Below, one piece after another: positions 16,707 through 26,448 of a stretch of 64,000 nt of DNA. Position 1 is the first letter of the stretch. The number at the start of each line of letters is the position of its first letter. Source of the stretch: Actinomycetes bacterium. Lineage in GTDB: Bacteria; Actinomycetota; Actinomycetes; Actinomycetales; Microbacteriaceae. Location: NCBI GenBank assembly GCA_029777095.1, contig JAKOTS010000095.1:1-64000 (forward strand), given 5' to 3'. The position numbers and the translations under genes were made by a program. The notes beneath the pieces are model-generated. The model saw only the letters and a program-made list of their open reading frames with translations. It was not told where the DNA came from and did not search any database.

Positions 16707-18042
16707 GGCACTCCACCCCAAGTCGTCCCAGTCGCGCTTCGAGATGCTCGTATCCGCGCCGCAGCTGATCGAGACTATCGATCCGTGTGTGACCGGCCGC
16801 GATCGACCCGGCGAGCAACAGCGCCATCGATCCGCGAACATCTTGTGTGGCGGCCCGTGTCGACCGCAACGCGGTGGGGCCGTCGATTTCGATCGATGCC
16901 GCACGTTCCCCGCCGGGGTCGAACATCAGTGTTCCGCGTGGCACGGTGACCTCGCCTCGCCGCACAGTCATCCCCATTCGCGCGAGCGGTTCGAGATGAG
17001 ACGTGCGCGCGTCGTACATGGTGTCGACAATCCGCGATGTGCCCCGGCATTGAGACAGCGCAACGGAGAGCACCTGCGCCCAATCACTGTGGAGCAGCGG
17101 AGAGGCGCCGACGGTGACCGTCTCGACCGGAGACAAGAGCTCGCGCGGGCGAGTTACGGTTGCGTTCGACCCCTCTATCGCGATGGTGCAACCGGCACTC
17201 TCCAGCACGGCTATCAGCGGCTCCAGGTCGCTCAGCGGTGCACCGACGATGGCAACCGGCTCGCGCGCGAGCGCCCCGGCTATGACCCACGTCGCCGCGT
17301 CGTTCCGATCCGCGGGCAGTTCGAAGTGGATGCGTCCAGCCGTGGCTCCACGATCGCGAGGGGTGATCGTGACATCGACGTACCGATCGTCGGCGTGCGC
17401 GGTGCAGGCGATCCCCACACCCAGCATGCGCAGGAACACGAATGCTGCCTCGATGTCGGTGTCCCACGGGGCGCGTTCGACGACCGTTTCGCCGTCCGCG
17501 AGGCATGCCGCGGCAACGATTGACATGAGCGCGCCGGTGCTTGGAATCGGCATCTTCACTGGCGCCCCGACAAGCGACGGTGATCGGAGGGTGACCGAGT
17601 CCTCCAACTCGTCCGCGAAGGTTCCAACGGCCCGCAGCAGATCGAGGTGAAGTCCGACCGGTCGCGCGCCGATCTCGTCTCCGCCGGGCAGACCCACCTC
17701 GGACGAGCCGAATCGGGCGAGCAGCACCCCGGCGAAGAGGAACGTCCCGGTCGCGGGCTGTGTCAGTGCCCGCGGTACGGGCTGATTGGCAAGGTCGCGT
17801 GTATCGATCAGGCACGTGCCGTCGCTATACGTTACGAGCGCGCCCAGGTGTCGTAACACGTCGATGATGGCGTGGGTGTCGGCGATGTCGGGTACCCGCG
17901 CGATCTCGTACTCGGCGGGCACAAGGGCGGTCAGAGGCAGCACCTTCTGTGCGGCGTTCTTCGAACCCTGCACGAGCACCTCACCTCCGCGAAGGGTGCC
18001 GCCCGTAACCTCGATTGAGACGTTCGCGCCAGGTGTAGTCAC
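16696..18042 (-). CDS. MurA-like enolpyruvyl transferase (EPT/RTPC fold) with Asp in place of the catalytic Cys
   Basis: VTGGTLRGGEVLVQGSKNAAQKVLPL..., GLPGGDEIGARPVGLHLDLL; aligns by eye to MurA throughout; GTG start inferred. Confidence 0.85.
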   Translation of the reverse strand: MTTPGANVSIEVTGGTLRGGEVLVQGSKNAAQKVLPLTALVPAEYEIARVPDIADTHAIIDVLRHLGALVTYSDGTCLIDTRDLANQPVPRALTQPATGTFLFAGVLLARFGSSEVGLPGGDEIGARPVGLHLDLLRAVGTFADELEDSVTLRSPSLVGAPVKMPIPSTGALMSIVAAACLADGETVVERAPWDTDIEAAFVFLRMLGVGIACTAHADDRYVDVTITPRDRGATAGRIHFELPADRNDAATWVIAGALAREPVAIVGAPLSDLEPLIAVLESAGCTIAIEGSNATVTRPRELLSPVETVTVGASPLLHSDWAQVLSVALSQCRGTSRIVDTMYDARTSHLEPLARMGMTVRRGEVTVPRGTLMFDPGGERAASIEIDGPTALRSTRAATQDVRGSMALLLAGSIAAGHTRIDSLDQLRRGYEHLEARLGRLGVECRVL

Positions 18043-18055
18043 AGGCGTTTCACTC

Positions 18056-19267
18056 CTAGATAAAGAGATCGGTGTCGGGTGTTGCGTGCAGGGCGCCGAT
18101 CTCGGGCGCCGCCAGCACGACTTCGAGTTCCAGATTGGCCTCATGGCGGGCGCAATGGAAGCGACAGTCGCGACGGGGGTCGACATGATCGGGCCGATAC
18201 TCCTGCCACAGTTGCGCGAAGGGTGTGGTGCTCGGCGCGACCGGGACGCGCAGGTTCGCGTTGCCCCGGTGATACGCACACGGGTACATCCCCTCCGGCG
18301 TGATCAACGCCCGAAGCCCGGCCGATGCGCAGCGCGAGTAAGACTTCTCCTGTGCCGTATCTCCGCGCAGCACGGCGTCGATGTTGCCCGAGCGGGCGAC
18401 CTCGAACCCGTCGCCGGCGAGTGCTAGCGCGAGGTTCACCTGTCGCGCGAGCTCCTCCCGGTCGCGCTCCTCGTAGAAGAAGAGCGAGTGATCGTCGTTC
18501 TGCATCGCCTTCACGTTGAAGTACGCGCACCCGAGGTGCTTCGCCAGCGCAGCGGCTTCGGCGATCTCGCCAATGTTCGTGACGCGCTCATCGCCGGTCG
18601 TTCGAACGATCGAGACGAACGACGCCCCCACGCGTCCGCCTGCGTCGACGGCGTGCGCGATGCCCGCCAGCACCCGTTCGAACGCACGCGGCCCATCCGG
18701 ATGCGGGCGCATCAGCGCGAAGGTCCCGGCGGTCGCGGCGTCGAGTGAGACTCTGATCCAGGCCATCTCCGCGATCACGTCAACGGGCACGTTCGCGAGA
18801 AGGTACCCGTTCGTAATCATTCCGACCGCGATCCCGACCTCCTGAAGGCGCGCAATGACCTCGCGGGCAGCGTGGTGGCGCAGCGGCTCGCCGCCACCGG
18901 TGAGGATGACCGCGCGAACACCGGCCTCAGCCATCTCACGCGCCAGGTCGAGCAGCCGACCTCGGGACAGTCGCGCGACACCGAGCACGTCCGCGCTGAT
19001 GCACTCCGGACACCCGAAGTCGCAGAACGACGTCATATCCAGCTCGATCACGACGGGCGCGGCCTTTCCACTTCCGTCGCTGGCGTGCAACCGAGTCACG
19101 ACGGTCAGTTGCCGCGCCTTGCTCGTCAGATCGATGAAGTCAGACTTCGCCAACTTTCCCCCCAGGCTCCCCGTCGGCCTCCGCGACGTCCTCGCCCGAC
19201 CGTTGATCACGATTCTAGACGCCAGCGCCATCTCGAGGGTGAACGCCGCGCCGCAGGGCTGACGCAC
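18056..19267 (-). CDS. Radical SAM protein with SPASM-like C-terminal cysteine motif
   Basis: ELDMTSFCDFGCPECISADVLG (CxxxCxxC), ILTGGGEPLRH, C-terminal MYPCAYHRGN...CRFHCARHEANLELE. Confidence 0.85.
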   Translation of the reverse strand: MRQPCGAAFTLEMALASRIVINGRARTSRRPTGSLGGKLAKSDFIDLTSKARQLTVVTRLHASDGSGKAAPVVIELDMTSFCDFGCPECISADVLGVARLSRGRLLDLAREMAEAGVRAVILTGGGEPLRHHAAREVIARLQEVGIAVGMITNGYLLANVPVDVIAEMAWIRVSLDAATAGTFALMRPHPDGPRAFERVLAGIAHAVDAGGRVGASFVSIVRTTGDERVTNIGEIAEAAALAKHLGCAYFNVKAMQNDDHSLFFYEERDREELARQVNLALALAGDGFEVARSGNIDAVLRGDTAQEKSYSRCASAGLRALITPEGMYPCAYHRGNANLRVPVAPSTTPFAQLWQEYRPDHVDPRRDCRFHCARHEANLELEVVLAAPEIGALHATPDTDLFI

Positions 19268-19631
19268 GCACAGTCACTGGCTGACGTGTCTGTGAGATAC
19301 ACCGAGCGGCACCCCATCAGCGCGCTGCTCGCGGTAGACAGCACATTCCCTCCTTGCTTGAACGCGACGACCGCGGTCGCCATCGACGCACTGGGATGCG
19401 CGTGGCACGGAGGAAGCGCAGCGGTTCGGCCGATGGGAGGCCAGCCGGCGGGCAAGACGGCCCCGTGCCGAGCACGAACGAGGAATTTGCCTTACCGGTT
19501 GGCGCCGCCGATGCGTCTGCGGCCGCCACCGACGCCTGTGGGCATTATTAGTCTTGACGACTATCGTGCCCGCTGGGCTACCTCGACCGGGAGCACGACG
19601 GGGGCAAAGACGCCGCGTCGGCGTAGCGAGT

Positions 19632-19777
19632 GCACATTGCCCGCATCACCATGGGCTGCGCGCCCAGGCTCCCGTGGACATTTCTGTCAGTACTGCCCAG
19701 TCGAGTCGACGGACATTTTGTAGCCAGGTACCGCTTCCCGCCGCAGGCGGCATGGACATCTCTGAGCGGTTCCTACA
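19632..19777 (+). repeat. Putative TnsB-binding repeats / transposon end: GCACATT (19632), GGACATTTCTG (19676), GGACATTTTGT (19711), GGACATCTCTG (19754)
   Basis: Four similarly oriented motifs spaced 44, 35 and 43 bp in non-coding DNA just before a chromosomal gene. Confidence 0.55.
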
Positions 19778-19833
19778 GATATCTAGCGGCGCGGCCGCGC
19801 GGCTCTCCCCGACGACACTGCGCGCGCCCGGAA

Positions 19834-20733
19834 TTACTCGACGATGCGGCAGTGTGTCGTCAGGCTACCGACGCCCTCAACCGAGACGGTGACGGTCGAG
19901 CGGTCGCGCAAGAAGATCTGCGGCTCGCGCGAATAGCCGGCGCCGCCGGGGCTGCCGGTCGAGATCAGCGTGCCCGGCAACAGCGTGGTCGACTGCGAGA
20001 GATGTGCGATCAGCGTCGCGACGCTGCGGACCATCTGGCCGGTCGAGGCATCCTGCACCGTGTGTCCATCGATGACGGTGCCGATGTGCAGTGCCTGCGG
20101 GTCGGGAATCTCGTCGGCCGTGACCAGCAGAGGGCCGGTGGGCGTGAAGCCATCGAACGACTTGCACCGCGACCACTGTGCCTCAGAGAACTGGATGTCT
20201 CGCGCGGTGATGTCGTTGACGACGGTGTAACCCCAGACGTGATCGAGCGCGTCTTCGGTCGCCACGTTGCGAGCTGGCGTGCCGATGATGACCCCGAGCT
20301 CTGCCTCGTAGTCGACGGTCTCGCTGATCGTGCGGGGCCACACAGTGGTGCCCTCGTGACCTGCGAGTGAGTTTGGCCAGAGTGAAAACACGGTCGGCGT
20401 GCTGTCGGTCTGCAGCCCGAGCTCGCTCGAGTGTGCCGCGTAGTTGAGGCCGATCGCCAAGATGAGTGGTGGGCGCAATGACGCCGATGCGAAGTGGTAT
20501 CCGTCCACCGGGTGGCGGCGCGGGTCGTCTGCCGCGATCTGTGCAACCGCTGCGCGCACCTCGTCGAGGCCGGCCTGGCCGCGCTCGATCAGTGCCTGCG
20601 AATCGGCGGGTGGGGCATCCATCAACTCGTCAAGAAACAGCGCATGCCATTCGGATACCTCGGCTCCAACGGCCTCGATGACCGCGAGTCGAGGGGAGGG
20701 GTTTTCGTCGGCGAAAAGGTGGGCAAAGCGCAT
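19834..20733 (-). CDS. Fumarylacetoacetate hydrolase (FAH) family protein
   Basis: AIGLNYAAHSSELG, VDYEAELGVIIG, GYTVVNDITARD, GTLISTGSPGGAGY. Confidence 0.88.
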   Translation of the reverse strand: MRFAHLFADENPSPRLAVIEAVGAEVSEWHALFLDELMDAPPADSQALIERGQAGLDEVRAAVAQIAADDPRRHPVDGYHFASASLRPPLILAIGLNYAAHSSELGLQTDSTPTVFSLWPNSLAGHEGTTVWPRTISETVDYEAELGVIIGTPARNVATEDALDHVWGYTVVNDITARDIQFSEAQWSRCKSFDGFTPTGPLLVTADEIPDPQALHIGTVIDGHTVQDASTGQMVRSVATLIAHLSQSTTLLPGTLISTGSPGGAGYSREPQIFLRDRSTVTVSVEGVGSLTTHCRIVE

Positions 20734-20811
20734 ATTGCAACGCTAGTCGACCGCGCTCATCGAGCGACGCCACATGTCTTGAAGGATGAGCGCTGTCATA
20801 GGCTGATGATC

Positions 20812-22086
20812 ATGTCTTACGGAGTTCCCCCGCAGCCGGCCCGACAACCGGCGCACCCCGGCGACGGAATGTTTCAGCCACAGCCCACTCAGCCGACGCC
20901 GGCGTATTCGCAAACCGGTTTCTCTTCACACTTTTCGCAGGGCGTGCACGCGTCGCCCGGGGTGATCCCGCAGCCGACGATTCCGCAGCAGGCGATGCCC
21001 ATGGCGCCAACGCACCGTTCAGGCGCGCTCGTCGTGTGGGTCATGAGCATCCTCGGCCTGCTGCTGGTGGCTCTGATCGCGTACTTCCTGCAGTTTCTCG
21101 GACCCAGCGCGTCGATCATCGGAATGATCTTGGCGTTGCTGCCCCTCGCCGGGGTGTTGCTCGCGGTGCGACTCATCGACCGCTGGGAGCCCGAACCGCG
21201 CGGGCTGGTGGCGCTTGCCTTCGCGGGCGGTGCCGTCGGTGCGGTGGGGCTGACCCTGCTGGCAGACCTCCTGCTCTCGCTCGCGATCGACCCGTATTCT
21301 CCGTTGCGATCCGAGAGTTTCACGAGCGTCGTGCAGGCGCCGCTCGTCGAGGAGTTCTTCAAAGGCCTCGGGGTGTTCTTGATCTTCGTGTTCGCACGCC
21401 GCTTCTTTGACGGGCCGATCGACGGTGTCGTATACGGCGCGCTGATCGGTGCAGGCTTCGCCTTCACCGAGAACATCCAGTACTTCGCGGTGAGCCTCAT
21501 TGAGGGCGGTGCCGAATATGCCGGCGCGACGTTCTTCGTCCGCGGCATCCTCTCGCCATTTGCGCACGTGATGTTCACGAGCGTGACCGGCTACGCGTTC
21601 GGCGTGGCGGCACGCCGTGGCTACAGCGCATCGGCGGCCCTCGGCCCCGGGCTCATCGGGTTTGCCGGGGCGGTCGCGCTCCATGCCCTCTGGAACGGTT
21701 CTGCCATGTTTGGCGATTTCTTTGCGCTCTACGTCTCAGTGCAGGTGCCGCTGTTCCTTGGCTTCATCTTTGGGGTGCTCGCGCTGCGCCGCGAAGAGGC
21801 TCGCATCACGCGGGCCCGACTCGGTGATTATGCCGTCGCGGGTTGGTTCACGCCGCAAGAGGTCGAGATGTTGGCGACCCCGCCCGGACGGCGAGCTGGC
21901 CTGGCGTGGGCTCGAACGCTTCGTGGCAATCGCGCCCCGGTTATGAAGACATTTATTCGGGATGCCACGAGCCTCGCCGCCGCCCGCCAGCGGGCCATCA
22001 CCGGCCGTGACTCCGAAGCGTTCGTTGCCGAACGTGAGCTCCTGATGCGCACGGCGCAGGCGCGCGCTGCACTGTTTGCGCCGTAG
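20812..22086 (+). CDS. PrsW family intramembrane metalloprotease
   Basis: Multi-TM; DRWEPEPRGL, APLVEEFFKGLGVF, GAGFAFTENIQYF, HVMFTSVTGYAFG. Confidence 0.88.
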   Translation: MSYGVPPQPARQPAHPGDGMFQPQPTQPTPAYSQTGFSSHFSQGVHASPGVIPQPTIPQQAMPMAPTHRSGALVVWVMSILGLLLVALIAYFLQFLGPSASIIGMILALLPLAGVLLAVRLIDRWEPEPRGLVALAFAGGAVGAVGLTLLADLLLSLAIDPYSPLRSESFTSVVQAPLVEEFFKGLGVFLIFVFARRFFDGPIDGVVYGALIGAGFAFTENIQYFAVSLIEGGAEYAGATFFVRGILSPFAHVMFTSVTGYAFGVAARRGYSASAALGPGLIGFAGAVALHALWNGSAMFGDFFALYVSVQVPLFLGFIFGVLALRREEARITRARLGDYAVAGWFTPQEVEMLATPPGRRAGLAWARTLRGNRAPVMKTFIRDATSLAAARQRAITGRDSEAFVAERELLMRTAQARAALFAP

Positions 22087-22140
22087 GGTTCGATTCTGCG
22101 CCGTAGGGCTCGATTCTCCATGTTGCGAGCGGCGCAGTAG

Positions 22141-23184
22141 CTACCCGCGGGCGAGGGTCGCGAGCCGGCTCACCATTCGTTTCACGTCCTTCGGCGGTGC
22201 CGCGGCTTCAAGAAGGCCCGCGGGTGTGCTGCGAGCCGACACGTGCAGCGCGACATCCCTGTCGTAAAGCACGTCAATCAGGTTTGAGAAGCGAGCGAGC
22301 GGGTCGCGGTCGGTGATCGCGAGGTCCGGTACGCCCGTCAGCACGATCATGCGAAAGTGTTCAGCGAGCCAGAGGTACTGCGCGGCGCCCCGCGGCCGCT
22401 CGCAGAGCTCGTCGAAACTCAGCGTTGCCGTGTGTTCGTCGACGCTCAGCGCGGTCAGAATGTGGCCGGCGGCGTTGAGCCTGACGCAGGTGGTGGTGGT
22501 GGCGGTGCCGGTGCCGGGCACTGCGGTGCCTGCGCCGGGCTCTGCCGCGACGGCCGCTGTGATCCTCCAACTGCCGGCGCCGAATCCCTGCGTCGCGCGG
22601 AGCTGCGTGCGATAGTCGCGGCCGACCCCGATGGGCACGACGGCGAGCTCGCGACGCAGCAGGTCGATCGCGGGGAGAAAGCGTTCGTGGTGGATCGGGT
22701 TCGGCATGAGTCCTTCGGGCGCGTAGTTCGACGTCGCGAGGGTGAAGATGTTGGATGAGAGCAGGTGCTCGAGGGTGGCTGCCAGATAGACGCCGTCAGC
22801 GACATCGTGGACGTGAAACTCGTCGAAGCACACGGCGCGTGCTCCGCCGATGAGGCGACGCAATGACCGGTCGAGTGACTCGCGCTCACGGATGATCTGG
22901 GACTGTAGCTCGCGGAAGAATTCGTGGAAGTGGAACCGGCGCTTGCGGTGCGTTGGAATCGCGGCAAAGTATGTGTCGACGATCAAAGTCTTGCCCCGGC
23001 CCACATCGCCCCAGACGTAGGCGCCGCGGCATTGGACATGACCGAGGGTGTCGATCGCCGTGATTTGCGCATCGTCAAAGAGCATTCCCGACGAGTGGAT
23101 GGCCGCACGAAAGCGGCTGCGGGTGGCGTGCGCGATGGGGTGCGTGGCGGCGGGGTCAGTGTGGCGATGCGTACTCGGTCTCAT
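22141..23184 (-). CDS. zapE: Cell division protein ZapE / AFG1-like ATPase
   Basis: GAYVWGDVGRGKTLIVDTYF, RRFHFHEFFRELQ, AVCFDEFHVHDVADG. Confidence 0.88.
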   Translation of the reverse strand: MRPSTHRHTDPAATHPIAHATRSRFRAAIHSSGMLFDDAQITAIDTLGHVQCRGAYVWGDVGRGKTLIVDTYFAAIPTHRKRRFHFHEFFRELQSQIIRERESLDRSLRRLIGGARAVCFDEFHVHDVADGVYLAATLEHLLSSNIFTLATSNYAPEGLMPNPIHHERFLPAIDLLRRELAVVPIGVGRDYRTQLRATQGFGAGSWRITAAVAAEPGAGTAVPGTGTATTTTCVRLNAAGHILTALSVDEHTATLSFDELCERPRGAAQYLWLAEHFRMIVLTGVPDLAITDRDPLARFSNLIDVLYDRDVALHVSARSTPAGLLEAAAPPKDVKRMVSRLATLARG

Positions 23185-23246
23185 TTCCCGTTACTCTACG
23201 TCTGTAGAGGAACAAAGTACATGGTGCACAACGAAGGGACAGCCGC

Positions 23247-23885
23247 ATGGCCAGGCCGGGGGATCGTCGACCAGTTATTGCCGATCACGCGATCGAGGTG
23301 CTTGCCGACGGCGGTGCGCGTGCCCTTTCGCACCACGCCGTTGACCGAGCGGCCGGCCTCGCGGTGGGGTCCACCTCGTATTACTTCCGCACCCGACGCG
23401 ATCTCGTGGACGCGGCGATTGGGCGGATCAAGAGTCGCTCACGTGCGGCGTTCGATGGCGCTCATGTGCCGAGGCCGGGGCCGATCACGGCGCGGGCGGC
23501 CGCGAACCTGATGGCCGACCAGCTTCAGCTGCTCGCGAGCGCGCGTCGGAGTGATGCCCTCGCCGTGTTCGCGCTCGTGCCGGAGGTCGAGGAGCATGCC
23601 GAGTCGCGCGCGCGACTCGCCGGTTGCCTCTTCTCCCGAGAGATGGCGACGGATCTGCTCGGGGCGCTCGGCGCTCGCGATGCCGAGCGGGCTTCGCTGG
23701 ATCTCGTGGACTTCCTGACGGGGATCCTGTTCGGATCACTCTTCGGGCAGCGTCGGGTGGAGGGTGTCAGACTGAAGTCGATTGCCGACACGCTTGAACG
23801 GTTCATTGTGAGCAACATTGCGGGTACTAACTCCCCAGATGCTCATTCTTCAGGCGCTTATTCGTCAGGCACCTATTCGTCATAG
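23247..23885 (+). CDS. TetR family transcriptional regulator
   Basis: N-term HTH ADGGARALSHHAVDRAAGLAVGSTSYYFRTRRDLV. Confidence 0.8.
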   Translation: MARPGDRRPVIADHAIEVLADGGARALSHHAVDRAAGLAVGSTSYYFRTRRDLVDAAIGRIKSRSRAAFDGAHVPRPGPITARAAANLMADQLQLLASARRSDALAVFALVPEVEEHAESRARLAGCLFSREMATDLLGALGARDAERASLDLVDFLTGILFGSLFGQRRVEGVRLKSIADTLERFIVSNIAGTNSPDAHSSGAYSSGTYSS

Positions 23886-24076
23886 TGCAGCAGGTCGCCG
23901 GGCTGGCATTCGAGGACTCGGCAGATCGCGTCGAGCGTGGACAACCGCACGGCCTTCGCTCGCCCGTTCTTGAGCACGGCGACATTGGCTGGGGTGATGC
24001 CGATCGCCTCGGCAAATTCGCCGACGCTCATGCCGCGTTCGGTGAGCATTCGATCGATCGAGATTCGAATCGCCAT
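23873..24076 (-). CDS. XRE/YozG-like HTH regulator
   Basis: MAIRISIDRMLTERGMSVGEFAEAIGITPANVAVLKNGRAKAVRLSTLDAICRVLECQPGDLLHYDE. Confidence 0.85.
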   Translation of the reverse strand: MAIRISIDRMLTERGMSVGEFAEAIGITPANVAVLKNGRAKAVRLSTLDAICRVLECQPGDLLHYDE

Positions 24077-24606
24077 CAGACGACCTCGTCGAGTTCGATG
24101 CGCAGCAGGATCGCATGGCGAAGGAGTGACCGAAGCACCAGGGTGATGCAGGCCAGTACAAGAAGGGTGAGGCATCCCGCGGTGAAGGTCAGCGCGAGAA
24201 ATGGGCTCCCGGCTTGGCCGTTGCTGATGATCACGAATGTGGCGATAACGAGCACGATCGCGCACGCGACTGCCGCGACGATCGCGTCAACCCAGCGCGT
24301 CGACGAGTGCAGCAGGATCGTGCCGCTACGGATGCGGTGAACGAGGAGTGATGCGACGGCCAGGACGAGCAGCGCGAGACTTACGACCGCGATGCACATC
24401 GCGAGGAGCGGTGCGCGCAGGTCCGCGTACTCCGGAAGGCTGACCGCGGCGCTCGCCGCAACGCTCGGCAAGAGTGCGATCGTGCCCAAACCAAGCAGAA
24501 TCAGCATGCCCAACAGTGCCTGCGTGATCACGATGAGGGCGAAACGAGGGCGCGGAGAGTCGGGGATCATGCATCGATTATCGATAGATGACCTATCGAA
24601 AGTCAA
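24076..24606 (-). CDS. DUF2975-like membrane protein
   Basis: Four TM segments; overlaps adjacent YozG-like regulator, a common pair. Confidence 0.7.
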   Translation of the reverse strand: MTFDRSSIDNRCMIPDSPRPRFALIVITQALLGMLILLGLGTIALLPSVAASAAVSLPEYADLRAPLLAMCIAVVSLALLVLAVASLLVHRIRSGTILLHSSTRWVDAIVAAVACAIVLVIATFVIISNGQAGSPFLALTFTAGCLTLLVLACITLVLRSLLRHAILLRIELDEVV

Positions 24607-24734
24607 TAGATAGCCGGTGGTCGAAACGCGTTGGCCTTGGCCTGCCTACGCTGACCTCGGCGCGCGCCCCCGACCTCGGCGTGCACGCGTGGACCTCAGC
24701 CTGCCAGTGCCGGATCGTACCCTCGTGTCGCCAC

Positions 24735-26090
24735 CTAGAACGGCGCTGAATCGAACCCACCGAGCACGCCCGTGCCCGTGCCCGGGCCGCCGCCGGGCCT
24801 GAACATCACCCTGCTGGTCGGAACATCTGGGTACATGCGCCCTGTCGGGCTCGTCCACTCGAGGACCCCGCCCTGCCGCTGTTTCGCCGCCCACGCGGAC
24901 TCATGTTTCAGGGAATGATGTCGCCTGCAGAGATGCGCGAGATTGCCATAGGTGGTGGGCCCGCCGAGCGCGAAATCGACGGTGTGATCGAGATCGGAGT
25001 TTCGAACTGGGAGCCTGCAGCCGGGAAACCTGCAGTGCTGATCTCGCGCCCGGAGGATTCGTTTGAGCTGTTTGCCCGGGCGATAACGGTCGGCTGCGAC
25101 CACATGCCCGGTAATTGGGTGCGTGAGTACTCGGTCCCATCCTTTGGCGCCGCCCGCGAGCCGCCGAGCCGTTTCGGCATCGATCGGGCCGACCCCTGCG
25201 AGCGTTGCTGGCTCTTGAGTTGCGCCGAGCAGCGATAGCACCGGCACGACGACCTGGACGGTCGCGCGAATGGCGCCCAGCCCCGCCGGACCATGTGCCT
25301 CGGGAATGCCAGCCAGAAGAAGATCCGTGAGGATGTCGGCGCGAAGCTGGTCGGTCGTCCGTGGCGGGGCATCGTCGGCCTGGTCTTCGCGGGCCCGGTT
25401 CTCACGATCCTGGTTCTCGCGGGCCTCGGCCGCGGCGGCGCGGAGGACTGACCGGGCCATCGCGCTCAACCGGTCAAAGACGGCGTGTGCCATCGTCGAC
25501 GGCAAGGTTGCGACGAGCTCGGCCATGCCGTCGGGGAGGTCGATAACGCGCACTGCGCGCTCGGTGGCTGCTGCCTCATGGCGCTCGGTGAGTGAGCGCG
25601 GGTGGAGGCGCTCGGCCAGCAGCTTTGCGAATGGTCGCAGGCGCGATGCAGATTCGCGCTCTGCAACCACGAGCGCCGTTGTTTCGAAATCGGCGCGGGC
25701 CGAGGGGTCGTCGATGTGGGCGCCGGCCTCAGTCAGTACGCGTGCGTGTGCGCGGTCGATATGATCAGCCGCCAGCGAAGCGAACGTTGCCGGGAACATC
25801 GTGATGAGGATGTCGGCCTCGCTCATCATTCGTTGTACGGAGCGGTCGCTGATGCGAAACGCGGCGCCGAACTCGGCGGCGACCGTGCGGTAGGGCATCT
25901 CGGCGTCGAATCGTGAAGGGGAAGTACGCGCGTGCGCATCGCCCGCAAGCCGTGCGGCCTCATGAATCAGCTGCGCTTCGCGCGCCTGCAGCGCGCGCAT
26001 CTTCATTCGCAATGCCGAGGCCGCCGACACGAGGGCGTCGAGCTTTGCCAGTTCTGCTGGGGAGAAGTCGCCATCTCGTGGGCTGCGCAT
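24735..26090 (-). CDS. DUF222 / HNH endonuclease (13E12 repeat-like family)
   Basis: IPEAHGPAGLGAIRATVQVVVPVL ... RARDQHCRFPGCRLPVRNSDLDHTVDFALGGPTTYGNLAHLCRRHHSLKH. Confidence 0.88.
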   Translation of the reverse strand: MRSPRDGDFSPAELAKLDALVSAASALRMKMRALQAREAQLIHEAARLAGDAHARTSPSRFDAEMPYRTVAAEFGAAFRISDRSVQRMMSEADILITMFPATFASLAADHIDRAHARVLTEAGAHIDDPSARADFETTALVVAERESASRLRPFAKLLAERLHPRSLTERHEAAATERAVRVIDLPDGMAELVATLPSTMAHAVFDRLSAMARSVLRAAAAEARENQDRENRAREDQADDAPPRTTDQLRADILTDLLLAGIPEAHGPAGLGAIRATVQVVVPVLSLLGATQEPATLAGVGPIDAETARRLAGGAKGWDRVLTHPITGHVVAADRYRPGKQLKRILRARDQHCRFPGCRLPVRNSDLDHTVDFALGGPTTYGNLAHLCRRHHSLKHESAWAAKQRQGGVLEWTSPTGRMYPDVPTSRVMFRPGGGPGTGTGVLGGFDSAPF

Positions 26091-26448
26091 GTCTCAATTG
26101 TGGCATTAGCCTCGGACATTCAGACGCAAAAAAATGCATCTGTGAATAACTTCTTTAGAAGAAATGTTCGAGCAGAACTCGCCGCCGAAGCGTCCTCACC
26201 AAACGCCCCAAAACAAGACTCAACGCCCGGTGCCGCGGCGATGCCTGCGTGACGTCCGAGCGTTGAGCTGATCTGAGACAAGGGTGCACCCGCCGCGCGG
26301 GGGTGTCAAGGGGTGCGCCGGGGGAGCGGAAGCAAGCCCCACGTGGACGCCGCGAACATGACAAATTCTCGGATGCCGCAGCCCGCTGTTCGCCGCGGGC
26401 GCACGCGTCGCGTTGACCTGTGGGGCCGCACTCAGCTTGGATAGACCT

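Larger units (their letters stand above)
5004..19777 (+). mobile_element. Tn7-like transposon (tnsA-tnsB-tnsC-tniQ plus cargo); right boundary putative, left boundary not resolved
   Basis: Complete TnsA/TnsB/TnsC/TniQ gene set; cluster of directly oriented GGACATTT-like repeats and a possible TGT...-type terminus (ACA at 19775-19777 on + strand) at the right. Confidence 0.6.

Noticed and set aside
24735-26090. DUF222/HNH protein as a mobile intron endonuclease
   Set aside because: This family is abundant in actinobacterial genomes and there is no sign of an intron or repeat at its borders.
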